A stretch of DNA of 64,000 nt from Massilia sp. H-1 (lineage in GTDB: Bacteria > Pseudomonadota > Gammaproteobacteria > Burkholderiales > Burkholderiaceae_D): NCBI GenBank assembly GCA_024703915.1, contig CP087969.1, forward strand, positions 186,001 to 250,000, read 5' to 3'. Within the stretch, counting starts at the first letter, position 1. Every line of letters begins with the position of its first letter. The notes under the pieces are model-generated. The model was not told where the DNA came from and did not search any database. It saw nothing but the letters and a program-made list of their open reading frames with translations. The position numbers and the translations under genes were made by a program. This document shows positions 1-9,308 of the stretch, one piece after another.

Positions 1-467
1 CAGGTTTTTGCTCTGGTCGATGTAGTTGTTCATCATCCCTTGCATCATCGGGCCCTGAACGTTCATGAACTGGGTCCACATTTCCGGGCTGAAGGGCTTG
101 CCTTCGAAGGCGCCGGTGGTGCCGCTGGTGAACTTGTTCTGGATGTCGGTGAAAGCCTGGACGTTCTTTTCCAGGTAAGAACCCATCATGCCCTGCATCG
201 CGTGACCGTAGTAGCGAATGATCTGCGACAGCACGCCCGAGGAAAACATCGGCGCGCCGTTGGCTTCTTCTTCGAGAATGATCTGCAGCAGGATGCTGCG
301 CGTCAGGTCTTCATTCGACTTGGCGTCGACCACGGTGAATTCGTCGGCGTCGAGCACCAGCTGCTTGACGTCGGTCAGCGTGATGTACGAGCTGGTCTGG
401 GTATCGTACAGTAGATGGTTCGGGTATTTCTTGATCAGGCGTTCGGTACTCTTTTTGCACTACTCAT
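1..467 (-). CDS. phaR: PHA synthesis repressor PhaR, 3' end outside window
   Basis: DNA-binding regulator of polyhydroxyalkanoate granule genes that senses PHA and represses phasin and synthesis genes. The N-terminal PHB_acc_N domain is clear: a short lead, then TERLIKKYPN, LYDT, SSYITL and DVKQLV, followed by the PHB_acc repeat region with PMFSSGVLSQIIRYYGH. The start MSSAKKSTERL needs one extra A in the A-run at 451-457, so a homopolymer deletion hides the start. The usual PNRRLYD reads PNHLLYD here because a probable GCCGGC was misread as ATCTAC near 410. The gene lies downstream of phaC on the same strand, the normal order in this group. The C-terminus is beyond base 1. Confidence 0.9.
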
Positions 468-512
468 CTCAAGGTCCGTTTATTGCGCCGCAGCGCTTTT
501 TGAATAATTACG

Positions 513-536
513 AAAAAAAGCGGACTTCGGTCCGCT
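513..536 (-). terminator. Rho-independent terminator between phaC and phaR
   Basis: A 7-bp stem AGCGGAC/GTCCGCT with a TTCG tetraloop (519-536). It is flanked on the plus strand by an A-run at 513-519, which is a U-run on the minus strand. It therefore reads as an intrinsic terminator for phaC, separating it from phaR. Confidence 0.75.
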
Positions 537-639
537 CCTGACAAGCCTACTTTTTGCATTATAGGATGGATATTCGCAAAAATACCACTTTGTGCTGTCC
601 CGTGCAGCAATTATTGCAACGCACCTAACTATGACTGCC

Positions 640-659
640 GGGGCAACAACGGTTGCCCC
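640..659 (-). terminator. GC-rich hairpin just after phaC stop
   Basis: Perfect 8-bp inverted repeat GGGGCAAC/GTTGCCCC with a 4-nt loop, 13 nt past the phaC stop. There is no U-run after it on the minus strand, so it is more likely an mRNA-stabilising hairpin or weak terminator than a classical intrinsic terminator. Confidence 0.35.
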
Positions 660-672
660 TCTTTCAATGCGA

Positions 673-2430
673 TCAGTCGGCGCGCACCTTGACATAGCGT
701 CCAGGAGCGGGCTCGACCGGTTTGTAGCGCGTATTTCCGGCTTTTGCAGGGGCTTTGACCATTTTGCCGCCATGATCGGCGAGGAAGGCCGACCATTCCG
801 GCCACCAGCTGCCAGCGTGCTCGGTCGCGCCTGTCATCCAGGCATCGGCCGAAACCGCCTTCCTGGTCTTGCCATGCCGCATGGTGTCATTGGTCCAGTA
901 GGAACGCTTTTTCTTCGAGGCCGGGTTGATCACGCTAAAGCGATGTGGCCCGAGGCACCCAGCACGAAACGGTTGTTCTTCGGCTTTTTCGGGTTCAGCA
1001 AGGCCAGCGAGGCATAAGCGGCATGCCAGGGCACGATGTGGTCTTCGCTGAGCCGTAGATAAACACTGGCGCGTCGATGCTGCCCAGGTTGACCTGGGCG
1101 CTTAGCCACCGTCAGCTTGCCCGGTTCGCGCAGGCTGTTTTCGAGGTAAGTGTTGCGCAGGTACCAGCAGAACATCGGGCCCGGCAGGTTGGTGCTGTCG
1201 GCGTTCCAGTACAGCAAATCGAACGGCGGCGGCTCGTTGCCCTTCAGGTAGTTCGACTGCACATAATTCCACACCAGGTCGTTCGGACGCAGGGCCGAGA
1301 AGGTCGTGGCCAGGTCGCGCCCCGGCATCAGGCCATCGGCGATGGCCAGCGCTTGTTCACGCATGGCCACCTGGTTCTCGTCGATGAAGACTTCGAGCAC
1401 GCCGGTCGATTCGAAATCGAGCAGCGTGGTCAGCAGCGTCAGGCTGGCGGCTTAGCTGTTCGCCGCGCGCGGCCAGCACCGACAGCGCCGTGCTGACAAT
1501 GGTGCCGCCCACGCAGAAGCCGAAGGCGTTGACCTTGTCCGAGCCGGAAATCGCGCGCGCCACTTCGATCGCCTTGATCGCGCCCATTTCCACGTAATCG
1601 TCCCAGGTGGTCTTGGCGAGCGACTTGTCGGGATTGCGCCACGAGACCAGGAACACGGTGTTGCCTTGCTCCACGGCGTAGCGCACCAGCGAATTTTCGG
1701 GCTGCAGGTCGAGGATGTAGAACTTGTTGATGCACGGCGGGACCATCAGCAGCGGCACCTGGCGCACGGTCGGCGTGAGCGGCTTGTACTGAATCAGCTG
1801 GAACAGTTCATTTTCGAACACTACCTCGCCGCTCGCGGTGGCCACGTTGCAGGCCGACTTCGAAGGCCGACTCGTCGGACTGGGAAATGCGGCCCTTCTG
1901 CATGTCCTGCAGCATGTTGGCCAGGCCCTTGGTCAGGCTCTCGCCCTTGGTGTCGATCAGCTTTTGCTGGGCTTCCGGATTGGTGGCGAGGAAATTGGTA
2001 AGACGACATGGCGTCCACCATCTGCTGGACGGCAAAGCGGATTTTTTGATGTTCGCGCGGCGGCGCCTCGACCGCGTCGGCCATGGTCATTAAAAATTCG
2101 GCATTAAGCAGGTATGATGCAGCGTTGAAGGCCGACATCGGATTGCTTTGCCATTCAGGCGCGGCGAAACGGCGGTCCTTGAGGGCGGGCGTTTTACCGG
2201 CAAGGAATTCCTGCCACAGCGCGCTTGGCTTTTTCCATGTAGTCGTTGCGCAGCGCTTCCAGCGTTTCCGGATTCAGGTGGGCACCGGAATCCTTGAGCA
2301 TGCTGGCCATCGGACCGGCATCCATGGCAGGCACCTTGAACAGGTTTTGCCAGGCGGCCGGATCGGCAAACTGGTGCATCCAGGCGGCGGCCATGGTCTG
2401 GTGGTCGGGCATGTTCATCTGTGCGTCCAT
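673..2430 (-). CDS. phaC: Class I poly(3-hydroxyalkanoate) polymerase PhaC
   Basis: Polymerises 3-hydroxyacyl-CoA into PHA at the granule surface. Starts MDAQMNMPDHQT with AAGG upstream; about 585 residues, normal for class I. The N-terminal PhaC_N domain is followed by an alpha/beta-hydrolase domain with the lipase-like box GFCVGG, whose Cys is the catalytic nucleophile, and a C-terminal GHIAGVINP-type end. The reading frame changes near 2190, 2000, 1840, 1440 and 930-1060. One of these breaks is a CTAAGC-type string at 1451. All domains are present in order, so I treat it as one intact gene with sequence errors. The terminator and phaR follow on the same strand. Confidence 0.93.
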
Positions 2431-2468
2431 TGTTTCAACCTTTGTATCAACGATTTTCAAGGAATTGT

Positions 2469-2809
2469 ATGTGGATTGTCGCCGTTGCATGGATCTACGT
2501 GGTCGGCCTGATGGCGGTGACCGAATCCAGTCTTGTCGCCGGAATTATGACTTTTTTCGGATACTGTGTGTTACCCCTGTCCATCTTGTTTTACCTGACG
2601 GGCGGCCGGGCCCGCCGTGAGCAGGCGCGCGGCGCGATGCCCAGGGCAATACCGACAGCAGCAGCGACACCGGCACCCTGTTTGCCAGCGACAGCAGCGT
2701 CGCCTACAGCAGCAGTGATTCGTCCGGCAGCAACGACTGCAGCAACTCGGACAGCGGCAGTTCCGACAGCGGCAGTTGCTCCGACAGCGGCGGCAGCAGC
2801 AGCGACTGA
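2469..2809 (+). CDS. Small membrane protein with Ser/Asp-rich tail
   Basis: Hypothetical protein of about 113 residues. It starts MWIVAVAWIYVV behind AAGGAATTGT. Residues 1-45 form two hydrophobic segments ending in FYLTGG and a basic RRR-type turn, and the rest is a low-complexity acidic tail rich in Ser and Asp (DSSSD, SGSSDSGS). A one-base error near 2630 shifts into an Ala/Thr-rich frame; the Ser/Asp frame is chosen because it ends soon after (TGA 2807-2809) and fits a short tailed membrane protein. The gene is divergent from phaC with a 38-bp gap. Function unknown. Confidence 0.6.
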
Positions 2810-2835
2810 CGCAGTATTGCGGAAACGCAAGTTGA

Positions 2836-3629
2836 TCACTTGAGCCAGATCAAACTCACTTGGCGTCCCGTGACGCCATCACGCCGGTAAGAATAAAACC
2901 GGTCTTGCTCCGTCGCCGTGCAATGGGTACCGTCTTAAGCAACGTCGGTCACGCCGTCGCGCGCCAGGAACAGGCGGGCCAGCGCGAACATGTCGGCCAG
3001 ATACTTGCCGTCGCGGCCAGGATAAGGCCGGAATGCCGCCCTCACCTGCGCCGCTTCCGGCGCCGAACGGGCACCCGCGACAAAACTGTCGAGTACGTCC
3101 GCCCCCACTTCGAATTGTTCGGGACCAATGGCTTAGCCCCAACCAGGCAGTGATCTCGCCCGCACCAGCGGCGCGCATGGCTGCCACGGTCTCGCCGAGC
3201 ACGCCGGCAGGCCAGGCCGCGCCAGCCTGCATGCGCGGCGCCCACCACCTTGCCATTCAGGTCGGCAAACAGCACCGGCAGGCAATCGGCAGTCATGACG
3301 GCGCACACCACGCCCGGCGCGGTGGCGATGGCGGCGTCAGCCACCAGCACCGGCTGACCCGGCTGCACGCGCGCCGCGTCGACCACGGCAATGCCATGCA
3401 CTTGCGAGGTGTAGGCCGGATGGCCCGGCAAGTGGGCCGCCAGCAGCGCGCGGTTGCGCGCCACCTGGGCCGGATCGTCGCCCACATGCAAGCCCAGATT
3501 CAATCCGCCACCGCCCTGCCCGTCCCCGTAAGGACCGGCACTGACACCACCCGTGCGGGTCGTGGCCAGCGCGCCGATTCCGGCGGGAGCGCCGGGCCAG
3601 TCGGGAACGATGGGGGCGAAACCTGGCAT
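2836..3629 (-). CDS. pgeF: YfiH/PgeF laccase-domain protein (purine nucleoside phosphorylase-like)
   Basis: Member of the Cu-oxidase_4 (YfiH) family. Members act on purine nucleosides, and E. coli YfiH also edits misincorporated residues in peptidoglycan precursors. Visible landmarks are SQVHG, TADCLPVLF and the metal-binding GAAHAGWRG, which give the family His/Cys/His set. About 264 residues, normal. Starts at [12 protein letters not shown], where the ATG shares a base with the rluD TAA (TAATG), so translation is probably coupled. The break at 3132 is a GCTAAGC string; restoring GCCGGC gives WLGPAIGPEQFEVG, the expected sequence. Confidence 0.88.
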
Positions 3630-4682
3630 TACACCTGCTCCGGCTCGGCGATGCTTAAGCGCGCGATCAGCTCGGCAAAATCGTCGGCCAGCGGCACGAT
3701 CCATTCGCATTGCTCACCGGTGGCCGGGTGGACCAGGCCGAGGCGGCGCGCCTGCAGTGCCTGGCGCGGGAAGACCGGGGCCAGATGCTGCTTGCCGTAC
3801 ACCGAATCGCCGACCAGCGCATAGCCGATCGAGAGCATGTGCACGCGGATCTGGTGGGTGCGGCCCGTTTCCGAGCTGGCACTGGACCAGGCTGACCGGA
3901 CGGCGGTCCAGCATGCCCGTTGCCAGGCGCTGATAGTGGGTGATGGCTAAGCTTGGCCGAGAAATTGGTCGAGACCGCCATCTTGACGCGGTCTTTCGGA
4001 TGGCGGCCCATCGACGCATCGATGGTGCCCGACAGCTGGGGCGTGCCCCACACCAGCGCAAAGTATTCGCGCTTGACGCTGCGCCTGCCTGCAGCTGGCG
4101 CACGAGATCGGTCTGGGCGGCCAGGGTCTTGCCGATCACCATCAGGCCGCTGGTGTCCTTGTCGAGCCGGTGCACGATGCTTAGGCGCGGGCACGCCCGC
4201 CAGTTGCGGTGCGTGGTGCAGCAGGCCGTTGAGCAGCGTGCCGGACCAGTTGCTTAAGCGCCCGGATGGACCACCAGGCCGGCTTAGCTTGTTGATCACG
4301 ATAATGTGTTCATCTTCGAACACGATGTTCAGTGCAATGTCTTCGGGCGTATAGGCGGCATCCTCAGGGCGCACTTTGTGGCACGATAACGACCGTTTCA
4401 TCGCCATACGCGGTATCCTTGCCGCGCAGCTTGCTACTTGCCGTCGACCGATACATGGCTAGAGCGTCGAACCAGAGTTGCAGGCGGCTGCGGGAAAATT
4501 GCAGGGACCAGTCCGGCAATGACCTTGTCGAGGCGGTGCCCGCAAGCATCCGGCGTCAGTTCGAGCGTGATCGGAGAGAGGTCGATTCCCGCTTCCGCGG
4601 GCAGGAACTCGGCGTCGCTTTCCTCGTCGAAATCAGGGTCAAAGGGTAAATCCGCCGAATTCGGCGTTGGAGTTAATGTCAC
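3629..4682 (-). CDS. rluD: 23S rRNA pseudouridine synthase RluD
   Basis: Makes pseudouridines 1911/1915/1917 in helix 69 of 23S rRNA. An acidic N-terminal lead is followed by an S4-like RNA-binding domain ([12 protein letters not shown]) and a catalytic domain with [11 protein letters not shown], whose Asp is the nucleophile. About 350 residues. GTG start proposed at 4682 because upstream codons in frame end quickly; this is the weakest point. Four GCCGGC-type corruptions (3947, 4178, 4254, 4282) break the frame, and correcting them yields AGIVHRLDK, HPGAGNWSG and [11 protein letters not shown], as known for RluD. Divergent from bamD and coupled to pgeF. Confidence 0.92.
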
Positions 4683-4703
4683 AGCAGTCCCATCGGCTAT
4701 AAT
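4675..4703 (+). promoter_or_regulatory. Likely bamD promoter -10 (TATAAT)
   Basis: A perfect TATAAT at 4698-4703, 45 bp before the bamD start, in the short rluD-bamD divergent gap. The hexamer 17 bp upstream (AATGTC at 4675) is a poor -35. Confidence 0.35.
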
Positions 4704-4747
4704 CAGCCTTTCGTTGAATCTCGGTTAATACTCTCTTGCACAAAGTT

Positions 4748-5559
4748 ATGCAAAAAAAATTATCTTCTGTTGTTGCTACATGTGTTCTGCTGGCCGTATC
4801 GGCTTGCAGCTGGCTGCCGGAAAAAACCGACGAAACAAAAGCCTGGCCAGTTACGAAATTATACGCTGAGGCGCGCAGTGAAGCCGATGCGGGCCAATAC
4901 GACAACGCAATCAAGCTCTGGCAGCGTCTCGAAACGAACTATCCGTTCGGTAATTACGCCACCCAGGCGCAGATGGAAATTGCCTACCTGTACTACAAGA
5001 CTGGTGACCAGGCACAGGCGCTGGCCGCGACCGAGCGCTTCATCCGCGAGCATCCGACCCATCCGCAAGTCGACTATATGTATTACCTGCGCGGGCCTGA
5101 TCAGCTTCAACGACCAGCTCGGCCTGCTGAGCGTGGTGTACAGAACAGGATCCGACCGAGCGCGACCCGAAAGCGACGCGTGAATCGTTCGCCGCCTTCA
5201 AGGCCCTGGTCGACAAATTCCCGAACAGTAAATACGCGCCTGACTCGATCGAGCGCATGAATTACCTGATCAACGCGATGGCGCAGTACGAAGTCCACGT
5301 GGCCAACTATTACTTCCGCCGCGGCGCCTTCCTGGCCTCGCTGAACCGGGCCCAGGGCGCGGTAGCGGAATACCAGAACGCCCCGGCGCGCGAAGAAGCG
5401 CTGTACCTGATGATGCGCAATTACGAAAAACTCGGCATGGCCGAGCTGCAAAAGGATACCGAGCGCATCTTCCTGAAGAACTACCCGAACAGCAAGTTCA
5501 TCAAGAACGGCAACGATCGCCCTTCCTGGTGGCAGTTCTGGGCCAAGTCGGACAAGTAA
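4748..5559 (+). CDS. bamD: Outer membrane assembly lipoprotein BamD
   Basis: Essential lipoprotein of the BAM complex that folds outer-membrane beta-barrels. The signal peptide MQKKLSSVVATCVLL runs to a lipobox ending VSAC (Cys about residue 18), followed by TPR-type repeats (YAEARSEADAGQYDNAIKLW, NYPFGNYATQAQME, YYKTGDQAQALA). About 270 residues, C-terminus WWQFWAKSDK. Two small indels at about 5097 (extra G) and 5142 (AGCCAG read as AGAACAG) break the frame; corrected sequence reads YYLRGLISFNDQLG and VVYSQDPTERD. An intrinsic terminator follows at once, so it is monocistronic. The position opposite rluD-pgeF is a betaproteobacterial hallmark. Confidence 0.95.
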
Positions 5560-5568
5560 GCAGATAGA

Positions 5569-5592
5569 AAAAACCGGGTCCTCCCGGTTTTT
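5569..5592 (+). terminator. Rho-independent terminator of bamD
   Basis: Perfect 10-bp stem AAAAACCGGG/CCCGGTTTTT with loop TCCT, 10 bp after the bamD stop. The 3' arm ends in the U-run. Confidence 0.9.
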
Positions 5593-5609
5593 GCTGGGGG
5601 CGTTGGGAA

Positions 5610-5700
5610 GGCGTTGGGGGTCAGGTCTGACATTCGGACACGAGCTCAAGCGCCTCGCGCTTGAGCTCGTGTCCGAATGTCAGACCTGACCCCCAACGCC
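5610..5700. repeat. Perfect 44-bp inverted repeat with 3-nt loop (REP-like)
   Basis: The arms 5610-5653 and 5657-5700 are exact reverse complements, 44 of 44, around the loop CTC. The core contains GGGGTCAGGTCTGACATT and GGACACGAGCTC; the half-core TCAGGTCTGA is itself nearly palindromic. Such cruciform-forming intergenic elements are typical of REP/RAYT-mobilised repeats. No second copy lies in this window. It sits between the bamD terminator and the yaaA stop, where it could act as a bidirectional transcription block. Confidence 0.9.
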
Positions 5701-5721
5701 CAACACCCAACACCCAACGCC
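5695..5721. repeat. Four-unit 7-bp tandem repeat AACRCCC
   Basis: AACGCCC, AACACCC, AACACCC, AACGCC follow one another between the large palindrome and the yaaA stop codon. GCGTTGGG strings on the other side of the palindrome (5600-5618) are related to the same unit. Confidence 0.7.
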
Positions 5722-6493
5722 TCAAGCCTCGAGCTTGCGGCGGAATACCCAGGTCGTAGCGTCGGAGTCGCGCTTGTCGAAGGCGTAGCCGTCGACGTTA
5801 AAGCGCTTGAGCTTGGCAGGATCGGTGATGCCCTTGACGGCGGCGTAGCGCGCCATCAGCCCCGCGCCCGCTTGGCGAAGAAGGAAATGATTTTGTACTT
5901 GCCGTTCTTCCAGTCTTCGAAGACGGGCGTGATCACCGGCACCGACAACAGCTTCGGCTTGACCGATTTGAAGTATTCTTCGGACGCGAGGTTGAGCAGC
6001 ACCTCGGCGCCATTGGCGGCAATCGCGCCATTGAGCGCGCCGGTGACGGTCTCGCCCCAGAAGGCGTACAGGTCCTTGCCGCCCGGATTGGCCAGACGCG
6101 TGCCCATCTCCAGCCGGTGCGGGTGGATCATGTCGAGCGGACGCAGCACGCCGTACAGGCCCGACAGGATACGCAGATTGGACTGGGCGTAAGCCAGCTG
6201 GGCCGGTTTGAGCGAGCGCGCGTCAGAAGCGAGCGTACACGTCGCCGTTGAAGGCCATGATCGCCTGGCGCCCTTCGGCAGGATCCGGACTCCAGCTCGC
6301 ATAGCGGCCGACGTTCAGATGCGCCAGGGTATCGGATATGCTCATCAGGCTGCCGATATCAGTAGGCTGAATAGCGGCGCAGCACGTCGATCAGCTGGGC
6401 CGAGCGGTCGAGGAAGTCGGGCGTGGTGTGCAGGCGGGTGGTGGGCGGCGTCTCGAGATCGAGCGTTTTTGCAGGCGACAATACAATCAACAT
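5722..6493 (-). CDS. yaaA: Peroxide stress protein YaaA (UPF0246)
   Basis: DUF328/UPF0246 protein, which in E. coli limits free iron under hydrogen peroxide stress. Starts [12 protein letters not shown], the family signature. Further landmarks are [28 protein letters not shown] and a C-terminal [13 protein letters not shown] region ending VFRRKLEA. About 257 residues, the family length. Frame breaks near 6365, 6230 and 5870 are sequencing-type indels. Divergent from the PIN-domain gene with a 27-bp gap, so the promoters must overlap. Confidence 0.92.
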
Positions 6494-6520
6494 AACATTC
6501 AAACGAGTAAGCAGACCACT

Positions 6521-6961
6521 ATGATACCCGCTCCAGCCCAACGCATCGTGCTTGACACCAATGTTTGCCTCGACCTGTTCGTGTTCCGCGATCCGCGCTG
6601 GGCCGATCTGCTGGCCGCGCTCGAAAGCGGCGCCGTCGAGGCGGTCACCCGCGCCGACTGCCGCGACGAGTACCGGATCGTGCTGCACTACCCTCACCTG
6701 CCGCTCGACGACGACACGCGCACGGTATCGGCCGAGCGCTTCGATGCGCTGATCAAGGTGGTGGCGCTTGGCGCCCGGCCTGGTCCGCTTGCCGGTGTGC
6801 ACCGACAAGGATGACCAGAAATTTCTCGAGGTGGCGCGCGATGCGGGCGCCGAGATTCTGATCACCAAGGACAAGGCCCTGCTCAAGCTGGCCCGCAAAA
6901 CCGCCCAGGCTTAAGCATGTTCCGCATCATGGTGCCCGAGGCCTGGCTCAAACTGAGTTGA
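6521..6961 (+). CDS. PIN-domain protein (putative toxin-type RNase)
   Basis: Begins [25 protein letters not shown] carries the first conserved Asp of the PIN nuclease fold. [12 protein letters not shown] and [13 protein letters not shown] match later PIN landmarks. The frame breaks near 6776 (indel) and at 6911, where GCTTAAGC introduces a stop. With GCCGGC restored, the protein continues [13 protein letters not shown] to a TGA at 6959, a typical end for betaproteobacterial members (COG1569-like). No antitoxin gene is next to it, so it may be a solitary PIN protein rather than a VapC partner. About 146 residues. Confidence 0.75.
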
Positions 6962-7008
6962 GCGCGCCGGGTTAAAATGGACGTTCGTGCAACTTTTCAT
7001 TTCGCTCC

Positions 7009-8170
7009 ATGTCCACCCCAGTTTTGCAAACCCGCCTGCCTAGGCCGTCGGCACCACTGTCTTTTCCCTGATGTCCGCCCTGGCCGCCGAGCACGGCGCG
7101 GTCAACCTGGGCCAGGGCTTCCCCGATTTCGCCTGCGACCCGGCCCTGGTGGACGCGGTCACGGCCGCCATGCGCGAAGGCCACAACCAATACCCGATGA
7201 TGACCGGCGCACCCGTGCTGCGCGAGGCCATCGCCGCCAAGCTGGCCGCCGAATACGGCGCCAACTACCATCCGGGCACGGAAATCACCGTGACCATGCG
7301 CTGCCACTGAGGCGCTGACCACGGCCATCCTGTGCTGCGTCCATCCGGGCGACGAAGTGATCGTCATCGAACCGGTCTACGACAGTTACCTGCCTAAGCC
7401 ATCGCGCTGGCCGGCGGCGTGCCGGTATCGGTATCGATGACGCTCGGCGAGCAAGGCTATGCGGTGCCCTGGGACCAGGTCGCCGCGGCCGTCACGGCGC
7501 GCACCCGCCTGATCATCATCAATTCTCCGCACAACCCGACCGGTTCCATCCTGCGCGCGGCCGACATTGCCGCGCTGGCCGACATCGTGCGCGGCACCGA
7601 CATCCTGATCCTGTCGGACGAGGTGTATGAACACATGGTCTACGACGGCCAGCGCCACGAATCGGTATGCCGCACGCCCGAACTGGCCGAACGCAGTTTC
7701 GTCGTCTCCAGCTTTGGCAAAACCTATCACGTAACGGGCTGGAAAATCGGCTACCTTGCCGCGCCCGCCGCACTGAGCGCGGAGTTCCGCAAAGTCCACC
7801 AGTACAATGTTTTTTCGGTCAACACGCCGATGCAGCATGCGCTCGCCGCCTACATGGCCGATCCCGCGCCGTATCGCGATCTGGCCGCCTTTTATCAGCG
7901 CAAGCGCGACCTGTTCCACGAGGGATTGCAAGGCTCGCGCTTCACGTTGTTGCCAGCCGACGGAACTTATTTCCAATGTGTCAGATACGAGGCAATTTCC
8001 TCTATACTGGAGTCGGAATTCGCGCAGTGGCTGACGTCCGAAATCAAGGTCGCGGCCATCCCCGTGTCGGCCTTTTACAGCCAGGGCCGCGAGTCGGGTA
8101 TCGTGCGTTTTTGCTTTGCTAAAAAGACGAGACCCTCCGCCTCGCGCTTGAGCGCCTGGCCAGGCTTTAA
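7009..8170 (+). CDS. Pyridoxal-phosphate class I aminotransferase (methionine/kynurenine type)
   Basis: Fold-type I aminotransferase of the YbdL/kynurenine-oxoglutarate group. NLGQGFPDF, NSPHNPTG, LSDEVYEH and the Schiff-base Lys in SFGKTYHVTGWK are all visible; the end is LALERLARL. About 387 residues. Corrupted GCCGGC sites at 7036 and 7398, a scrambled stretch at 7296 (expected VTAGATEALTT) and an indel near 8125 break it. Starts MSTPVLQTRLP; the HD-GYP-like gene begins 23 bp later and may be cotranscribed. Methionine aminotransferase is the best guess for the substrate, based on NLGQGFPDF-type homologues; this is inference. Confidence 0.88.
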
Positions 8171-8193
8171 GCGACCAACGTCGGACCACCATC

Positions 8194-9295
8194 ATGGCTA
8201 TCAGGCGCATCACCCTTGCCGACATCGTGTTCGGGCAACCCCTTCCCTGGGATGTGTTCAGCACGCCGTCGTCCACCCGACCGTTACTCGAAAAAGGCAA
8301 GGTTGCGCCGCCGGAACAACTCGAGCGCCTGCTCGACTCCGGCCTGTATGCCGAAGCGGGCGGCATGCCATCGATCCTGCAACATTTAAATCAAGTCAAC
8401 CGCCGCCTCGAACGCATTTTGCTCACGCTGCGCGACCAGAACAGCGCCGACCGCGAACTGCGCGAACTGGCCTGCGAACTGCTCGGCATCGTCGAGCGTG
8501 ACCAGGACGTGGTGCTGGCCGCCATTTTCCTGAATCAAATTGCGGGCGCCTATGCAGTCCGGCATTGCACCGAGACCGCCATCGTCGTCTGCATCATCGC
8601 GCGCCATGCGCAAGTCGGCGCCCGAAGTTTTGCTCGTGACGGCCGCCGCGCTGACCATGAATGTGGGCATGGTGCGCCAGGCCGATTTATTCCACAGCCG
8701 CGAAGGCGCGCTCACCAGCGAGGAACGGGCCGCCATCCGCCGCCACCCTTCCGACAGCGTCGACATGCTGCGCTGGGCCTAAGCATCAATGACGACGACT
8801 GGCTCGACCTGGTGTTGCTGCACCACGAGAACGACGACGGCAGCGGCTATCCGCAAGGCTTAGCTAGGGCGATGAGATTTCCCAGAACGCCAAGCTGATC
8901 GGCCTGGCCGACCGCTACTGCGCCTTTGTTTCTGCGCGCAATTACCGCCGCTCGCTGCTGCCGCCTGTGGCCCTGGGCAAGCTCGCCTGCGACAAGGAAA
9001 TGCCGGTCGATCCGGCCGTGGTGGCCCATTTCTCGTTCGAGATCGGCCCCTATCCGCCCGGCACCCTGGTACGCCTGATGAATAATGAGATCGGGGTGGT
9101 GTCGCGCCGCCCGGATTCAGGCCGGCTGCACTGCGGATTCACGTGCTGCGTGGCACCGACGGCAACACACTGCCGCTGGCCGAAATGCGCCAGACTTGCG
9201 ACGATGGTTGCGAGGTGGCCGAGGCGCTGCATGAAGACCAGGCCCGGGTCCGCTTCACGATGCAGCATATCTGGGGCGAGCTGGCCAGTATCTGA
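8194..9295 (+). CDS. Degenerate HD-GYP domain protein
   Basis: About 365 residues. An N-terminal helical region (MAIRRITLADIVFGQPLPWD) precedes an HD-GYP-like domain: HCTETAIV, then TAAALTMNVGMV where active enzymes have LHDIGK, then LTSEERAAIRRHP, HHENDDGSGYPQGL and LADRYCAFVS. The GYP motif is kept, but the HD metal-binding pair is replaced by Met-Asn, so c-di-GMP hydrolysis is doubtful and a binding or regulatory role is more likely. Frameshifts occur near 8610, 8780 (GCCGGC-type; corrected LRWAGINDDDW), 8865 and 9120. Convergent with mshN, 13 bp away. Confidence 0.8.
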
Positions 9296-9308
9296 GCCAG
9301 CCCGCTTT

